Part shown: piece by piece, positions 9,264 to 18,228 of the stretch
How the letters are laid out: each line of letters starts with the position of its first letter
How positions within the stretch are numbered: the first letter of the stretch is position 1
The notes under the pieces: model-generated
What the model was told of the DNA's origin: nothing
Database searches by the model: none
Seen by the model: the letters and a program-made list of their open reading frames with translations, nothing else
Made by a program: the position numbers and the translations under genes
Assembly: GCA_017396945.1 (NCBI GenBank)
Contig: JAFQKI010000002.1
Coordinates: 50,531-114,530 of the forward strand
From: Muribaculaceae bacterium
GTDB lineage: Bacteria; Bacteroidota; Bacteroidia; Bacteroidales; Muribaculaceae
DNA length: 64,000 bases
Direction: 5' to 3'

Positions 9264-10295
9264 TTATCGGCAACAAACCCACGCGCCTTCATATCGGGCC
9301 GAAATCACCTCATTATCTTTTGCCTTCAATGCTTGTGACGCACTCTCTCCCGTAGCGGCATATATGCGATAACGCCCATCTTTTTCAAGAATGCCCAAGC
9401 GACAATGATTAGAGTTTTGCGCCACATATTTTTCCGCATCAGCCATAGTGGTTAGCGACGCTACAACAAGGCAATATCGGTCATTTTCATCAAAACGTAT
9501 CGTTGCAGACTCAACATCTGTTGCAATCTCAGGCTTCGCAATCGGAGTTATAGTAGCCGTCGATGCGGGACTGTTTTTCTTTTCCTCTTCTGTAGATATT
9601 TCTGCCACAATGGGTTGTTGAACTTGATTTATATCCACCACCTCTACCATTGGCTGTGTCGCAACCGGAGCTTTAATTTCGGGAGCCGAAAGCGATGCGT
9701 AAGTTGTGGCTTCGTCAACAATCATTGGCGTAGAGAAAACGAAGCCCAAACCTAAGAATACAGCCACCGAAGCCGCGACTTTGAAGAAATTGCGACTAAG
9801 TGGCACGTAAACCACATCTTTTTTGCGTGGTTGCTCACCCTCAGCAGTCAATCCGGCATCAAGACGTGCTTGAGTGAGAAGCGGCACGATATTTAACGTT
9901 TTTAATGCTCTAAATTCTGAAGAAAGAGCAGTTGATGTGAATGGCTCGAAAATTGTTGTTCCGCCCATATTGCGACGGAATACGCCTAATTTCCCGATTG
10001 CAATCTCACCGCAATCTTCAACCTGATGACGCAAAGCATTAACCTCGTTATTAACGATGGCAACAGCTTTATCGTATGAAATTTTATCGCGACGAGCAAT
10101 CGAGGCGGCAATCAACCCATCGTTGTGAACCAAAGAGGGATTAAACGAGAGCGAACGAGAGGGAGGCATAAGCATTCCGGTAGCCTCGTCAAGCATAGCC
10201 GCTTGATATTGCGCCACCAATGCACCCCACCCCGGCACAATGACACAATCATTGACACGCACAAGGTATTCAATATGTTCGCTTAACAGATTCAC
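9264..10295 (-). CDS. Membrane HU-CCDC81/SPOR domain protein
   Basis: A 343-residue protein in three parts. Residues 1-130 resemble the HU-like CCDC81 domains of Bacteroidota (EHIEYLVRVNDCVIVPGWGALVAQ, ISYDKAVAIVNNEVNALR). A single transmembrane helix lies near 170-188 (FFKVAASVAVFLGLGFVF). After a Pro/Thr/Glu-rich periplasmic linker, residues about 265-343 form a SPOR domain, a fold that binds peptidoglycan stripped of stem peptides. The start is GTG at 10293-10295; no ATG lies close enough to keep the HU domain whole. It is divergent from the LysM protein at 10573, pairing two probable cell wall-binding proteins. Confidence 0.8.
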   Translation of the reverse strand: MNLLSEHIEYLVRVNDCVIVPGWGALVAQYQAAMLDEATGMLMPPSRSLSFNPSLVHNDGLIAASIARRDKISYDKAVAIVNNEVNALRHQVEDCGEIAIGKLGVFRRNMGGTTIFEPFTSTALSSEFRALKTLNIVPLLTQARLDAGLTAEGEQPRKKDVVYVPLSRNFFKVAASVAVFLGLGFVFSTPMIVDEATTYASLSAPEIKAPVATQPMVEVVDINQVQQPIVAEISTEEEKKNSPASTATITPIAKPEIATDVESATIRFDENDRYCLVVASLTTMADAEKYVAQNSNHCRLGILEKDGRYRIYAATGESASQALKAKDNEVISARYEGAWVCCR

Positions 10296-10299
10296 ACGG

Positions 10300-10330
10300 C
10301 AAAATTAATCAACTTCATTCAAGTAATCAA
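10300..10330 (-). promoter_or_regulatory. Candidate promoter of the HU/SPOR gene, unusually close to its start codon
   Basis: Minus-strand TTG (10330-10328), 20 bases, TAATTTTG (10307-10300) matches the Bacteroidota pattern. It ends only 4 bases before the GTG start, so use of this promoter would give a nearly leaderless mRNA. Chance occurrence in AT-rich DNA is possible. Confidence 0.4.
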
Positions 10331-10496
10331 GAATTTTAATGTTAAAATCCAAAATTTGTTGATAAGTCTAAGGTTATTAACATTGCTGTTCTTTTGCTGT
10401 CAACGATTTATTTTTAGGTTTTGTGATGTACATTGTAATGTTTTTTTGATATACTGTTAATTTATCTGTGACAAACAACCATGAATGATAAAAAAA

Positions 10497-10527
10497 TTGC
10501 ATAATTGAGGTAAAGGGCTTAACTTTG
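10497..10527 (+). promoter_or_regulatory. Promoter of the LysM/PBP1 gene
   Basis: TTG (10497-10499), 20 bases, TAACTTTG (10520-10527): a full match to the Bacteroidota vegetative promoter, 45 bases upstream of the ATG at 10573. Confidence 0.65.
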
Positions 10528-10572
10528 TGTCAATTATTAAATAGTTTGATTAAATAAATCCACATTACGCTG

Positions 10573-12024
10573 ATGCTTAAACATCTCAAACTCATAATGG
10601 TCACATTGATGATATTATTATCAATGCCCGCAATTACAGCGCTTGACCTACCTACAAAGAACATTAATGGCGAAACTTATCACTATTATGTAGTAAAGCA
10701 AAAAGAAACCGTTTACTCACTCTGCAAACGCTTTGGCATCAGCAAGGATGAGATGGTGAAATACAATCCGGCAGTAGCCGACGGACTAAAAACCGGAATG
10801 ACTCTATATTTTCCGGCAGAAAACAATGTTGGCTCTGAAGTTGACATTGAGGTTGAAACAATGGCAACTCCGGCAGTTTCAACTCAAGTAGACCAACCGA
10901 CAGTTCCGACTATTACTCCACAAACAGTAAACGACGTCCAACCTGCCACCATCTCTACATCCAACGATAAACTAAGCATTGTTGTAATGTTGCCTTTCAT
11001 GCTCAACGAAAGAAAACCATCACAAAACGCATTAAAATACACCGAATTTTACAAAGGGATATTACTTGCAGCCAATGAGCAAAAGAGCAATGGGCAACCA
11101 ATCACAATATACGCCTATGATACAGCCGATAGCCTTGACCGAGTAAAAAACATTTTGACTTATCCGGAGTTAAAATCGGCAGACATAATCATCGCGCCAA
11201 GCGATAACAGGCAATATGTCGTAATCACAGAATTTGCGAAAGAGCATGGCAATTATGTATTGAACGCCTTTTCGGCAAACGACAAGACATACACCCGCAA
11301 CAGCCAAATTTTACATGCCAACATTCCTCGTGACATGATGTATGCCAAAGCATTTGAATATCTTTGCAATACATACAACGACTACACATTTGTATTCCTA
11401 ATAAGCGAAGGTGGCAAAAACGACAAAGGGGAATTTGCCATAGAACTACAAGCGACACTCGGCAAGCACAACATAAAATACAGCGAAATCCTTTATGCCG
11501 GCGAACTTGAGAACAAACATCTGACAAAACTAAAAAAAGGTGGTAAATATCTATTCATACCATTGACATCAAGTGGTAGCGAGTTTCGCAAAATCGCACC
11601 TCAAATAATCGCGATGCAAGAAAGCGCAAGCAATAAAAACGACATTCGATTGTTTGGGTTCCCCGAATGGGTTACATTCAAAGGAGAGAACCTCAACAAT
11701 CTCCATCGCATAAACGCAACAATATATTCTCGTTTTTTCAACGACAACAATGCGCCATCAAGCCGTGCGATTAGCGAAGCTTTTAATCAATGGTTTGGCA
11801 TCCAAATGATCGAAAGCTATCCAATACAAGGCATCTTGGGATATGATTTAGGTACGCTACTAATAAAGTCACTCAGGAACAATAGTACTTTTGGCAAACA
11901 ATATGATGGCGTACAGAGCGCTTTTGAGTTTATTTCGGCAAGCGAAACCGGTGGATACGTCAACAACTCACTCTACATCATCAATTATAATGCCGACGGC
12001 TCAATAGATCGCAAACTATATTAA
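10573..12024 (+). CDS. LysM domain protein fused to a periplasmic-binding-protein type 1 fold
   Basis: A 483-residue secreted protein. A signal peptide (residues 1-23) precedes a LysM peptidoglycan-binding domain at about 38-82 (YVVKQKETVYSLCKRFGI, LKTGMTLYFP). A Thr/Pro/Val linker runs to about 130. The rest resembles the type 1 periplasmic binding fold used by amino-acid ABC receptors: LSIVVMLPFM, FYKGILLAANE and IIIAPSDNRQ alternate strands and helices as expected. No ABC transporter genes are nearby, so a ligand-sensing or wall-anchored receptor is as likely as transport. It is followed after 14 bases by a beta-barrel gene and probably co-transcribed with it. Confidence 0.75.
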   Translation: MLKHLKLIMVTLMILLSMPAITALDLPTKNINGETYHYYVVKQKETVYSLCKRFGISKDEMVKYNPAVADGLKTGMTLYFPAENNVGSEVDIEVETMATPAVSTQVDQPTVPTITPQTVNDVQPATISTSNDKLSIVVMLPFMLNERKPSQNALKYTEFYKGILLAANEQKSNGQPITIYAYDTADSLDRVKNILTYPELKSADIIIAPSDNRQYVVITEFAKEHGNYVLNAFSANDKTYTRNSQILHANIPRDMMYAKAFEYLCNTYNDYTFVFLISEGGKNDKGEFAIELQATLGKHNIKYSEILYAGELENKHLTKLKKGGKYLFIPLTSSGSEFRKIAPQIIAMQESASNKNDIRLFGFPEWVTFKGENLNNLHRINATIYSRFFNDNNAPSSRAISEAFNQWFGIQMIESYPIQGILGYDLGTLLIKSLRNNSTFGKQYDGVQSAFEFISASETGGYVNNSLYIINYNADGSIDRKLY

Positions 12025-12038
12025 AACAGCGACACACG

Positions 12039-12722
12039 ATGAAACGAGTTCTTAGCTTAGTAACCGCATTTTTTTTTGTAGCCACATTGTCGGCACAAAC
12101 TCATTATAAACCTAAAATTTATATCGGGGGAAAAGCCGGAGCGACACTGTCAAAGATGTCGTTTTCTCCGGGTGTTGAACAATCATGGCTTCCGGGGATC
12201 GCCGCAGGAGTACAATTTCGCTACACCGAAGAGAAGCATTTCGGGCTTATCGCAGAGTTAAACATTGAGCAACGCGGGTGGCAGGAAAACTTCAAAGATG
12301 ACGCACCGGAATTATCATACAAGCGCACTCTTACCTATTTACAACTCCCATTAATGACACATCTCTATTTTGGCAGTCGTTCATTCAAAGGGTTTGTAAA
12401 TCTTGGTCCTGAATTTGGCTATATGATAGGCAATAGCATAAATTCCAATTTTGATTATGCTAATACATCAACCATTGCCAATTTCCCTAAAAATCGCATG
12501 ACCGACCAAATGTCAATGGAAATCAAAAACCGTTTTGACTATGGTATTTCAGGAGGTCTCGGCATGGAGTATTTCATGTCTCGTCGCAACTCTATAAACC
12601 TCGAAGCAAGGTTTTATTATGGATTGGGTAATATCTATCCGGCAAGCAAACGAGATGTTTTCGGCGCATCTCGCGGGATGTCACTTGAAGTGACACTTGG
12701 CTATTTTTTCAGAATAAAATAA
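12039..12722 (+). CDS. PorT-family outer membrane beta-barrel protein
   Basis: A 227-residue protein with a signal peptide (MKRVLSLVTAFFFVATLSAQ) followed by a small outer membrane barrel. The pattern YIGGKAGATLSKM, GIAAGVQFRY, FGLIAELNIEQRGW, YLQLPLMTHLYFG, GFVNLGPEFGYMIG and a terminal strand ending in GYFFRIK is typical of the PorT-like outer-membrane protein family. These eight-stranded barrels are abundant in Bacteroidota and most have no known function. It follows the LysM gene closely. Only a decayed remnant of another gene lies beyond it. Confidence 0.8.
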   Translation: MKRVLSLVTAFFFVATLSAQTHYKPKIYIGGKAGATLSKMSFSPGVEQSWLPGIAAGVQFRYTEEKHFGLIAELNIEQRGWQENFKDDAPELSYKRTLTYLQLPLMTHLYFGSRSFKGFVNLGPEFGYMIGNSINSNFDYANTSTIANFPKNRMTDQMSMEIKNRFDYGISGGLGMEYFMSRRNSINLEARFYYGLGNIYPASKRDVFGASRGMSLEVTLGYFFRIK

Positions 12723-12728
12723 CGCAAA

Positions 12729-12806
12729 TCAGTTTGAGTCTTTATTGGGACGCAGATAGCGCAATCAACAAACGCCCCTAACAACTTATCTGCCAAAAAC
12801 CGGATA
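12729..12806 (-). pseudogene. Decayed 3' remnant of an aspartyl-protease gene
   Basis: Read on the minus strand this stretch encodes KLLGAFVDCAI and, after a 4-base deletion that shifts frame, LRPNKDSN and a stop. The intact aspartyl protease at 13591-14550 ends with closely related residues (CDFVDCAIYLRPNNTSK). At DNA level GATAGCGCAATCAACAAA is identical in both places, and the stop codon and flanking positions also align. About 15 bases are missing further in. It is therefore a fragment of a second copy, about 860 bases from the intact gene and in the same orientation. Confidence 0.7.
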
Positions 12807-12833
12807 TTTTTTTTATTAATTAGTCATTATTCT

Positions 12834-12841
12834 TATATTTG
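12834..12841 (+). promoter_or_regulatory. Candidate -7 element for the barrel protein gene at 12876
   Basis: TATATTTG fits the TAnnTTTG element 34 bases before the ATG. No clear TTG is present at the right distance upstream, so only half of the promoter pattern is seen. Confidence 0.4.
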
Positions 12842-12875
12842 TGACATTATTCACAAACCTATAATCAAATGAGCC

Positions 12876-13508
12876 ATGAAACAATTTAAAAGACAAATTC
12901 TACTCCTTATCGTATTCCTATCGTTTACATTCGTAGCAAAAGCACAATTCTATGAAATTGCAAACCAAGTACCTCAACTTTTATCTCCAGCATTATCTGG
13001 TAGTTTTAATTACAAAGGCTACATTGAAGCATCATACATCAAAGGTATTGGAGATGAAAGAATCGATTTTGTGGACATATCAACCACTCAAGGGTTCAAA
13101 TACGCCAACTGGCTTTTTATGGGAGTCGGTGCAGGTGTCGATATGATGCTTCCAAGCGTTGACATTGACCACCACAGCTATGACCCAGCTGTTATGGTGC
13201 CTTTATATGCCGACTTTCGCTTTCTTATTGGCAACCAAAATAAAATAGGTATCAACCTTGATCTCCGCTTTGGCGCAGCGTTTTTATTTGACAGCTTCCC
13301 TACCAACAATGGTTGGCTCGTGAGCGAAGAAAACTTCTATCTCCGTCCATCACTCAGTATGAGAATACCTATCAACAAAAACAAGCCAAAACAAGCGTTC
13401 AATATCGGATTTGCATACCAACTCATAGTAGGAGACTTTTCAGGTTATCATTGGGATTCCAACAAAGGCTTCAATAGTCTCGGTGCAACTATTGGCTTTG
13501 AGTGGTAA
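12876..13508 (+). CDS. Probable outer membrane beta-barrel protein of unknown function
   Basis: A 210-residue protein with a signal peptide (MKQFKRQILLLIVFLSFTFVAKAQ). The mature part alternates polar and aromatic residues as in a barrel, for example FNYKGYIEASYIKGIG, NWLFMGVGAGVDMML, PLYADFRFLIG, NKIGINLDLRFGAAF and QAFNIGFAYQLIVG. It ends in an aromatic residue (TIGFEW), the usual outer membrane sorting signature. I do not recognise a named family. It sits between the decayed and intact copies of the aspartyl-protease 3' end, which may mark an insertion or duplication around it. Confidence 0.65.
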   Translation: MKQFKRQILLLIVFLSFTFVAKAQFYEIANQVPQLLSPALSGSFNYKGYIEASYIKGIGDERIDFVDISTTQGFKYANWLFMGVGAGVDMMLPSVDIDHHSYDPAVMVPLYADFRFLIGNQNKIGINLDLRFGAAFLFDSFPTNNGWLVSEENFYLRPSLSMRIPINKNKPKQAFNIGFAYQLIVGDFSGYHWDSNKGFNSLGATIGFEW

Positions 13509-13590
13509 AAAACAAATACATTAAATTTCTCCGAGATTAGTATTAATAACATAGCAATAGAACTAGCTCCTTACAAAGCACTTCCATAAA

Positions 13591-14550
13591 TCATTTGGAG
13601 GTGTTATTAGGACGCAAATAGATAGCGCAATCAACAAAATCGCATATCACATCAAATCTATCAAGCAATTCATTGCCAACGAGACCATCATACCCCATGT
13701 CGGCTAAAGCACCCTGTTTGTTTCCCGACCATGAAGCCTGTACATCCTTGATTGTATAACCTCCTATTGTAATCTGCGAAACATTAAACAGATATTCCTC
13801 ACTTGAGCCACCAACGCCACCAATTGCATTAATCTCTTTACGAGCATCAGAGAGATGTTGCTGTGCCTTAAGAGTATTGGCAGTTGTATTGTTCAACATC
13901 AACGTGCCGGGCATACCGGTGTCAACCAAGTAGTTTCCTTCAAAGACATATCCATCGCTTAATGCTATTGACAATGGCAACAGAATACGCATCTTAGTAT
14001 TGTCGAGCCAGTTACATTGTATGCGAATAAAATCGTCATCTATTTTCTCTTCTATCGGCAAGAAACGCATATAGTTGTCGGCATAATTAAGTTCAACTCG
14101 CTTACCCTGCATAAATATCATACCAAACATCCCATCGACACCATCTCCTACAATTTTACGAAGATTAAGTACCGTCGCGACATCTTCGGTATTGGTTTCT
14201 GACCCCACGTTGTACCACCAACCGCTCGCATCTATATTTGCCAATTCCATGCCTCCACCCGCTCCGCTAAGCATCGCTCTTCTCAAATTTCCACTGTCGC
14301 CAAATTTATCGGCATAGAATGTTGAGTCCAGCAATAGATTTGTACAACCTGTATCAAATATCATACGCGCCGGAATAGAGTCTCGCAACATTACATCACA
14401 ATATAGATGACGTTGATATTTTATGAGAATAGCATCAGCCGGAAGTCCTGGTTTCTCCTCAGTTTGTTGTTTATTTTGAGTCGCATTGGAACAGGCGGAA
14501 ATCATTACGGCAAAAACCGCCACTACAAGGTAAATAAATATCTTCTTCAT
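13591..14550 (-). CDS. Aspartyl protease-like lipoprotein (two DTG motifs)
   Basis: A 319-residue exported protein. The N-terminus is a lipoprotein signal ending in a lipobox (MISAC, Cys20), so it is likely anchored in the membrane on the periplasmic side or outside. Two aspartyl protease motifs are present: FDTGCTNLLLD with D66 and VDTGMPGTLML with D210. Each precedes a hydrophobic strand, giving the two-lobed arrangement of pepsin-like or retropepsin-like enzymes in one chain. The flap regions are not obvious to me. It lies 10 bases downstream of holA on the same strand. A decayed copy of its 3' end is found at 12729-12806. Confidence 0.8.
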   Translation of the reverse strand: MKKIFIYLVVAVFAVMISACSNATQNKQQTEEKPGLPADAILIKYQRHLYCDVMLRDSIPARMIFDTGCTNLLLDSTFYADKFGDSGNLRRAMLSGAGGGMELANIDASGWWYNVGSETNTEDVATVLNLRKIVGDGVDGMFGMIFMQGKRVELNYADNYMRFLPIEEKIDDDFIRIQCNWLDNTKMRILLPLSIALSDGYVFEGNYLVDTGMPGTLMLNNTTANTLKAQQHLSDARKEINAIGGVGGSSEEYLFNVSQITIGGYTIKDVQASWSGNKQGALADMGYDGLVGNELLDRFDVICDFVDCAIYLRPNNTSK

Positions 14551-14560
14551 AAAGCTAAAA

Positions 14561-15601
14561 CTATATGTTTATGTGACCGGGGGCTGTGAGTATATGAAAC
14601 ATGAGATCTTTTAGTAGGAGATACTCATTTTGGCGGCTCCCGATACCTTTACTTTTTCGGTCAAAATCGCGGATTGCCGCAATTATTTCTATCACCTGGA
14701 AGGCATTATAATTTCTCATGCCATTGCGAAACTTCTTATATTGGACTTCCCATTTTGCGCCAACTTCTGCCATCAACGCCGGTTCGCTCTTATCCTTGGC
14801 AAAATAGGTCATCATCAAGTCGGCGAAATATGAAAACACCGCCGAAACAGTAAGCACTGTCGGATTATTTTTAGGATTATTGCGAAAATACTCAATTATG
14901 GCATATACTTTCTTCGCGTCTTTTACCGACAAAGCGTCAACAAGTTCAAAGTTATTGTAATCCTTGCTTATACCTATATTGCGTTCGATACTCTCAGGAG
15001 TAATCATCGCTCCTTTGCCAAGGATTAATGCCAACTTGCTTATTTCGTTATATAGTCGGGAAATGTCAGCACCTATGTAATCACGCAACATCTCCAATGC
15101 TTTATCCTCAACATTAAGTCCCTCGTTTTTTATTAATTCCCGCAACAAAGGCAAGACCGCATTGTCTTTCAAACGTTTTGACTCAAATATGACACCTCCG
15201 CATGATTTCACTGCCGCGACGAGGTCTTTACCCTTAGCATTGGCTCCGCGACTACATATTGCAAGAATAGTTGTTGGAGACGGATGTGAAACATAAGGTT
15301 CCAATTTATTCAACCACTTTGCATCGACCGACTGAGCCTCTTTAAGAATAACCACCTGATATTCCGACATCATAGGGTAACGACGACAAGCATCCATAAC
15401 AGTGTCAGGTGTCACCTCCGGAGCATACAACGTATATAGATTAAAATCACGTTCTTCTACAGGTAGTATTTCCTCAAAACATTTAACTAATTCATCAATA
15501 TAATACCCCTCTTCACCATGCAATAGATAAACGGGGGCGAATTGACGCTTTGCGAGTTGTGATTTCAAACTATCGTATGTCACAGCAGCCGGTGCAGCCA
15601 T
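14561..15601 (-). CDS. holA: DNA polymerase III subunit delta
   Basis: A 346-residue protein matching the clamp-loader delta subunit, which opens the beta sliding clamp during replication. It has the family N-terminal pattern PVYLLHGEEGYYIDELV near residue 22, followed by the domain with QVVILKEAQSVDAKWLNKLEPY near 84, then a helical region KALEMLRDYIGADISRLYNEISKL near 172 (quoted in part). Length is normal. It is divergent from the HsdR-N-like gene at 15693, a pairing that I associate with Bacteroidales genomes. Confidence 0.9.
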   Translation of the reverse strand: MAAPAAVTYDSLKSQLAKRQFAPVYLLHGEEGYYIDELVKCFEEILPVEERDFNLYTLYAPEVTPDTVMDACRRYPMMSEYQVVILKEAQSVDAKWLNKLEPYVSHPSPTTILAICSRGANAKGKDLVAAVKSCGGVIFESKRLKDNAVLPLLRELIKNEGLNVEDKALEMLRDYIGADISRLYNEISKLALILGKGAMITPESIERNIGISKDYNNFELVDALSVKDAKKVYAIIEYFRNNPKNNPTVLTVSAVFSYFADLMMTYFAKDKSEPALMAEVGAKWEVQYKKFRNGMRNYNAFQVIEIIAAIRDFDRKSKGIGSRQNEYLLLKDLMFHILTAPGHINI

Positions 15602-15692
15602 ATCGTAATGTCATAAAATAGGTTATACAGAATTTATTTTGTAAATTTACACAAAATTTCAACTCTCACCAAATTAAGAGCTGGTTTTAACC

Positions 15693-16142
15693 ATGACACC
15701 GTTAAATTTGCCAACATACAATCACCAAATAATAAAATCGCCTGAAGGGGACAAGATATTTGACCCTCTCAGACGAAAATATATAATTCTTACACCAGAA
15801 GAATGGGTCAGACAGAATTTCACCGCATATCTTATCAATGAGCTAAAATTTCCGGTGTCTTTAATGGCAAACGAAGTGTCGATAAAACTCAACAAAACGG
15901 CTCGCCGATGTGATACAATCGTTTATGGGAGCAAAGGAGAGCCACTTGTAATTATCGAATACAAAGCGCCAACAATAAATATCACACAAAAGACATTTGA
16001 CCAAATCGTTCGATACAATATGGTATTAAAAGCGAAATACCTGGTTGTGTCAAATGGGTTGACGCATTATTGTTGTATCATAGATTATGAGCAACACAGC
16101 TATATATTTATACCTGTGTTACCGAGCTACAAGGAATTATAA
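15693..16142 (+). CDS. HsdR N-terminal domain (PD-(D/E)XK nuclease-like) small protein
   Basis: A 149-residue protein made only of the domain found at the N-terminus of type I restriction subunit R. The core shows RRCDTIVYG followed by PLVIIEYKAP, giving the Asp and Glu-x-Lys of a PD-(D/E)XK nuclease site. FDQIVRYNMVLKAKYLVVSNG follows, as in the family. There are no hsdM or hsdS genes or motor domains around, so it is not part of a restriction system here. This orphan form is widespread in Bacteroidota and its role is unknown. It is transcribed divergently from holA. Confidence 0.8.
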   Translation: MTPLNLPTYNHQIIKSPEGDKIFDPLRRKYIILTPEEWVRQNFTAYLINELKFPVSLMANEVSIKLNKTARRCDTIVYGSKGEPLVIIEYKAPTINITQKTFDQIVRYNMVLKAKYLVVSNGLTHYCCIIDYEQHSYIFIPVLPSYKEL

Positions 16143-16149
16143 CAGCGGC

Positions 16150-16767
16150 TTAAAAGAAATAAGTAACAGCGATTTTCCACGTGCGATTTTGCGCGCTGAA
16201 GTCCTGAAGTTTTACGGTTTTTAGCGCATAAGTCACCCCCCAAGTATAGCTACCTGAAAGTTGCCAATTGCGGAACAATTCCGCACCAATACCGGCAGTC
16301 AAACCAAATTCAGCACCGGCATATTCCAATGCCTCTATTTTGTTATGCGCAATCAAAATCGACATTGACGGTCCGCCAAACACAAATGGAGCGACATAAT
16401 CTTCAAATCCGGCAAGATTAGTGTATTTAAACTTTAAATGCAAAGGTATTTCGATATAATGCAAGTATGAACGCTCTTTGCTATAGCCATCAGAAGCCCA
16501 AATCTCTTGCTCACCAAGATTGAGAGTCGCACCTCGTTGAGTGTACTGCAATCCAAGATCAATACCAAATCCTATTCCGGGAAACATAACTTCAGATGTC
16601 ACCCCTGCCATATATCCGACAGATTGCTCAATGGCAATAAGGTCTTGTTTAAATCTCAAATCGGTAATATCTGCACCGGCAACAACACCATATCGTGTTT
16701 CCGCCGCAGCATTAGCACTAAACAATATAGCGCACAAAACGACTATTGACGATATAATTTTTCTCAT
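16150..16767 (-). CDS. PorT-family outer membrane beta-barrel protein
   Basis: A 205-residue outer membrane protein when started at ATG 16765-16767, which gives a clean signal peptide (MRKIISSIVVLCAILFSANAAA); an upstream in-frame ATG would add ten residues in front of it. The mature chain has barrel strands such as YGVVAGADITDLRF, GIGFGIDLGLQYTQRGATL, YIEIPLHLKFKY and FGLTAGIGAEL, and ends in an aromatic pair (IAVTYFF). It is the same family as the 12039-12722 protein. It starts 46 bases before hisS ends. Confidence 0.8.
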   Translation of the reverse strand: MRKIISSIVVLCAILFSANAAAETRYGVVAGADITDLRFKQDLIAIEQSVGYMAGVTSEVMFPGIGFGIDLGLQYTQRGATLNLGEQEIWASDGYSKERSYLHYIEIPLHLKFKYTNLAGFEDYVAPFVFGGPSMSILIAHNKIEALEYAGAEFGLTAGIGAELFRNWQLSGSYTWGVTYALKTVKLQDFSAQNRTWKIAVTYFF

Positions 16768-16812
16768 AGACTTTTCAGAATATATAATGTGAGACATTTT
16801 TTACTTCCACAA

Positions 16813-18174
16813 TCATTTCAACATATCAATCACCTCATCTACCGATAACAATGATTGCTCTCCGGTAGTCATGTTTTTCAACATCATTTTCCCTTGAGCC
16901 ATCTCTGTTTCCCCAACAATAGCGACATAGGGGATCGAAAGAGCGTCGGCATAAGCCATCTGCTTTTTCATTTTTGAGGCATCGGGATAAATCTCGGCAG
17001 CGATACCGGCACGACGCATTTCAAAAAGATACTTCATTGATGCCGCAGCCTCTGATGCGCCAAAATTTGTAAACATCACTTGTGTAGATTGACGAGCATT
17101 ATCGGGATATAAGTCAAGAGCATTAAGCACATCATAAATGCGATCGGCGCCAAATGAGATACCTACGCCTGAAACGCCCGGCAAACCAAATACCCCGGTG
17201 AGATTATCATAACGTCCGCCACCGGTAATACTACCGATTTCCACATCTTGAGCTTTCACCTCAATGATTGTACCGGTATAATAGTTCAATCCGCGAGCCA
17301 ATGACACATCAAGGTCGAGTGTCGCGCGAAGTCCAATAGCCTCTACCCCGCTTATAACCTCACGAAGTTCGGCAACACCAAGCATACCGGTTTCAGACGA
17401 CGCAAGCACCGAAGCCAACTTATCAATGCGCTCAGCAACAGTTCCGTCAATTTGAAGTATCGGTTGCAATGTCGCAATAGCCTCATCTGAAAGTCCACGT
17501 TCACGCAACTCGGCATTTACATTATCAATACCGATTTTATCAATTTTATCGATAGCGACTGTAATATCTACAATTTTTTCAGGTGCGCCAATCAATTCAG
17601 CGATACCGGCAAGCACTTTGCGGTTATTGAGTTTAATTGTGATATTAATTCCCAATCGAGAAAACACCTCATCGATGAGTTGAAGCAACTCTATCTCATT
17701 TACAAGCGAGTCACTACCCACGACATCGGCATCACATTGATAAAACTCACGATAACGTCCTTTTTGAGGACGGTCGGCACGCCAAACCGGCTGTATCTGG
17801 AAACGCTTAAAGGGGAATTGCAACTCATTGCGATGTTGCACCACATAACGAGCAAAAGGCACTGTAAGGTCATAACGCAAACCCTTTTCACAGATTTGCG
17901 ATGTGAGATGTACATAATCACCGGCATCAACCAATGCACGATCGGCTTTACTCAAAAAGTCTCCTGAATTAAGAATTTTGAACAACAATTTATCTCCCTC
18001 TTCGCCATATTTACCCATGAGAGTTGAAAGATTTTCCATCGCAGGAGTTTCAATCTGACGGAAACCATAAAGTTTAAACACTTCACGAATTGTGTCAAAG
18101 ATATAATTGCGTTTAGCCATTTCGGCAGGGGAAAAATCGCGTGTCCCCTTTGGTATAGAGGGCTTTTGTGCCAT
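16813..18174 (-). CDS. hisS: Histidine--tRNA ligase
   Basis: A 453-residue class II aminoacyl-tRNA synthetase that charges tRNA-His. Motif 1 and 2 regions are visible as [11 protein letters not shown] near residue 9 and [15 protein letters not shown] near 138. The histidine-specific [13 protein letters not shown] is near 295 and motif 3 GGGRYDNL near 317. A C-terminal anticodon-binding domain of about 95 residues follows, beginning around TQVMFTNFG. Length and order are normal. Confidence 0.95.
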   Translation of the reverse strand: MAQKPSIPKGTRDFSPAEMAKRNYIFDTIREVFKLYGFRQIETPAMENLSTLMGKYGEEGDKLLFKILNSGDFLSKADRALVDAGDYVHLTSQICEKGLRYDLTVPFARYVVQHRNELQFPFKRFQIQPVWRADRPQKGRYREFYQCDADVVGSDSLVNEIELLQLIDEVFSRLGINITIKLNNRKVLAGIAELIGAPEKIVDITVAIDKIDKIGIDNVNAELRERGLSDEAIATLQPILQIDGTVAERIDKLASVLASSETGMLGVAELREVISGVEAIGLRATLDLDVSLARGLNYYTGTIIEVKAQDVEIGSITGGGRYDNLTGVFGLPGVSGVGISFGADRIYDVLNALDLYPDNARQSTQVMFTNFGASEAAASMKYLFEMRRAGIAAEIYPDASKMKKQMAYADALSIPYVAIVGETEMAQGKMMLKNMTTGEQSLLSVDEVIDMLK

Positions 18175-18228
18175 TATCGTTTATCGTTTATTATTATTTG
18201 AGGTGCAAAGTTACAAAAATATAATCGG

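Noticed and set aside
15693-16142. Restriction-modification system
   Set aside because: Only an isolated HsdR-N-like protein is present, with no methylase, specificity subunit or helicase.
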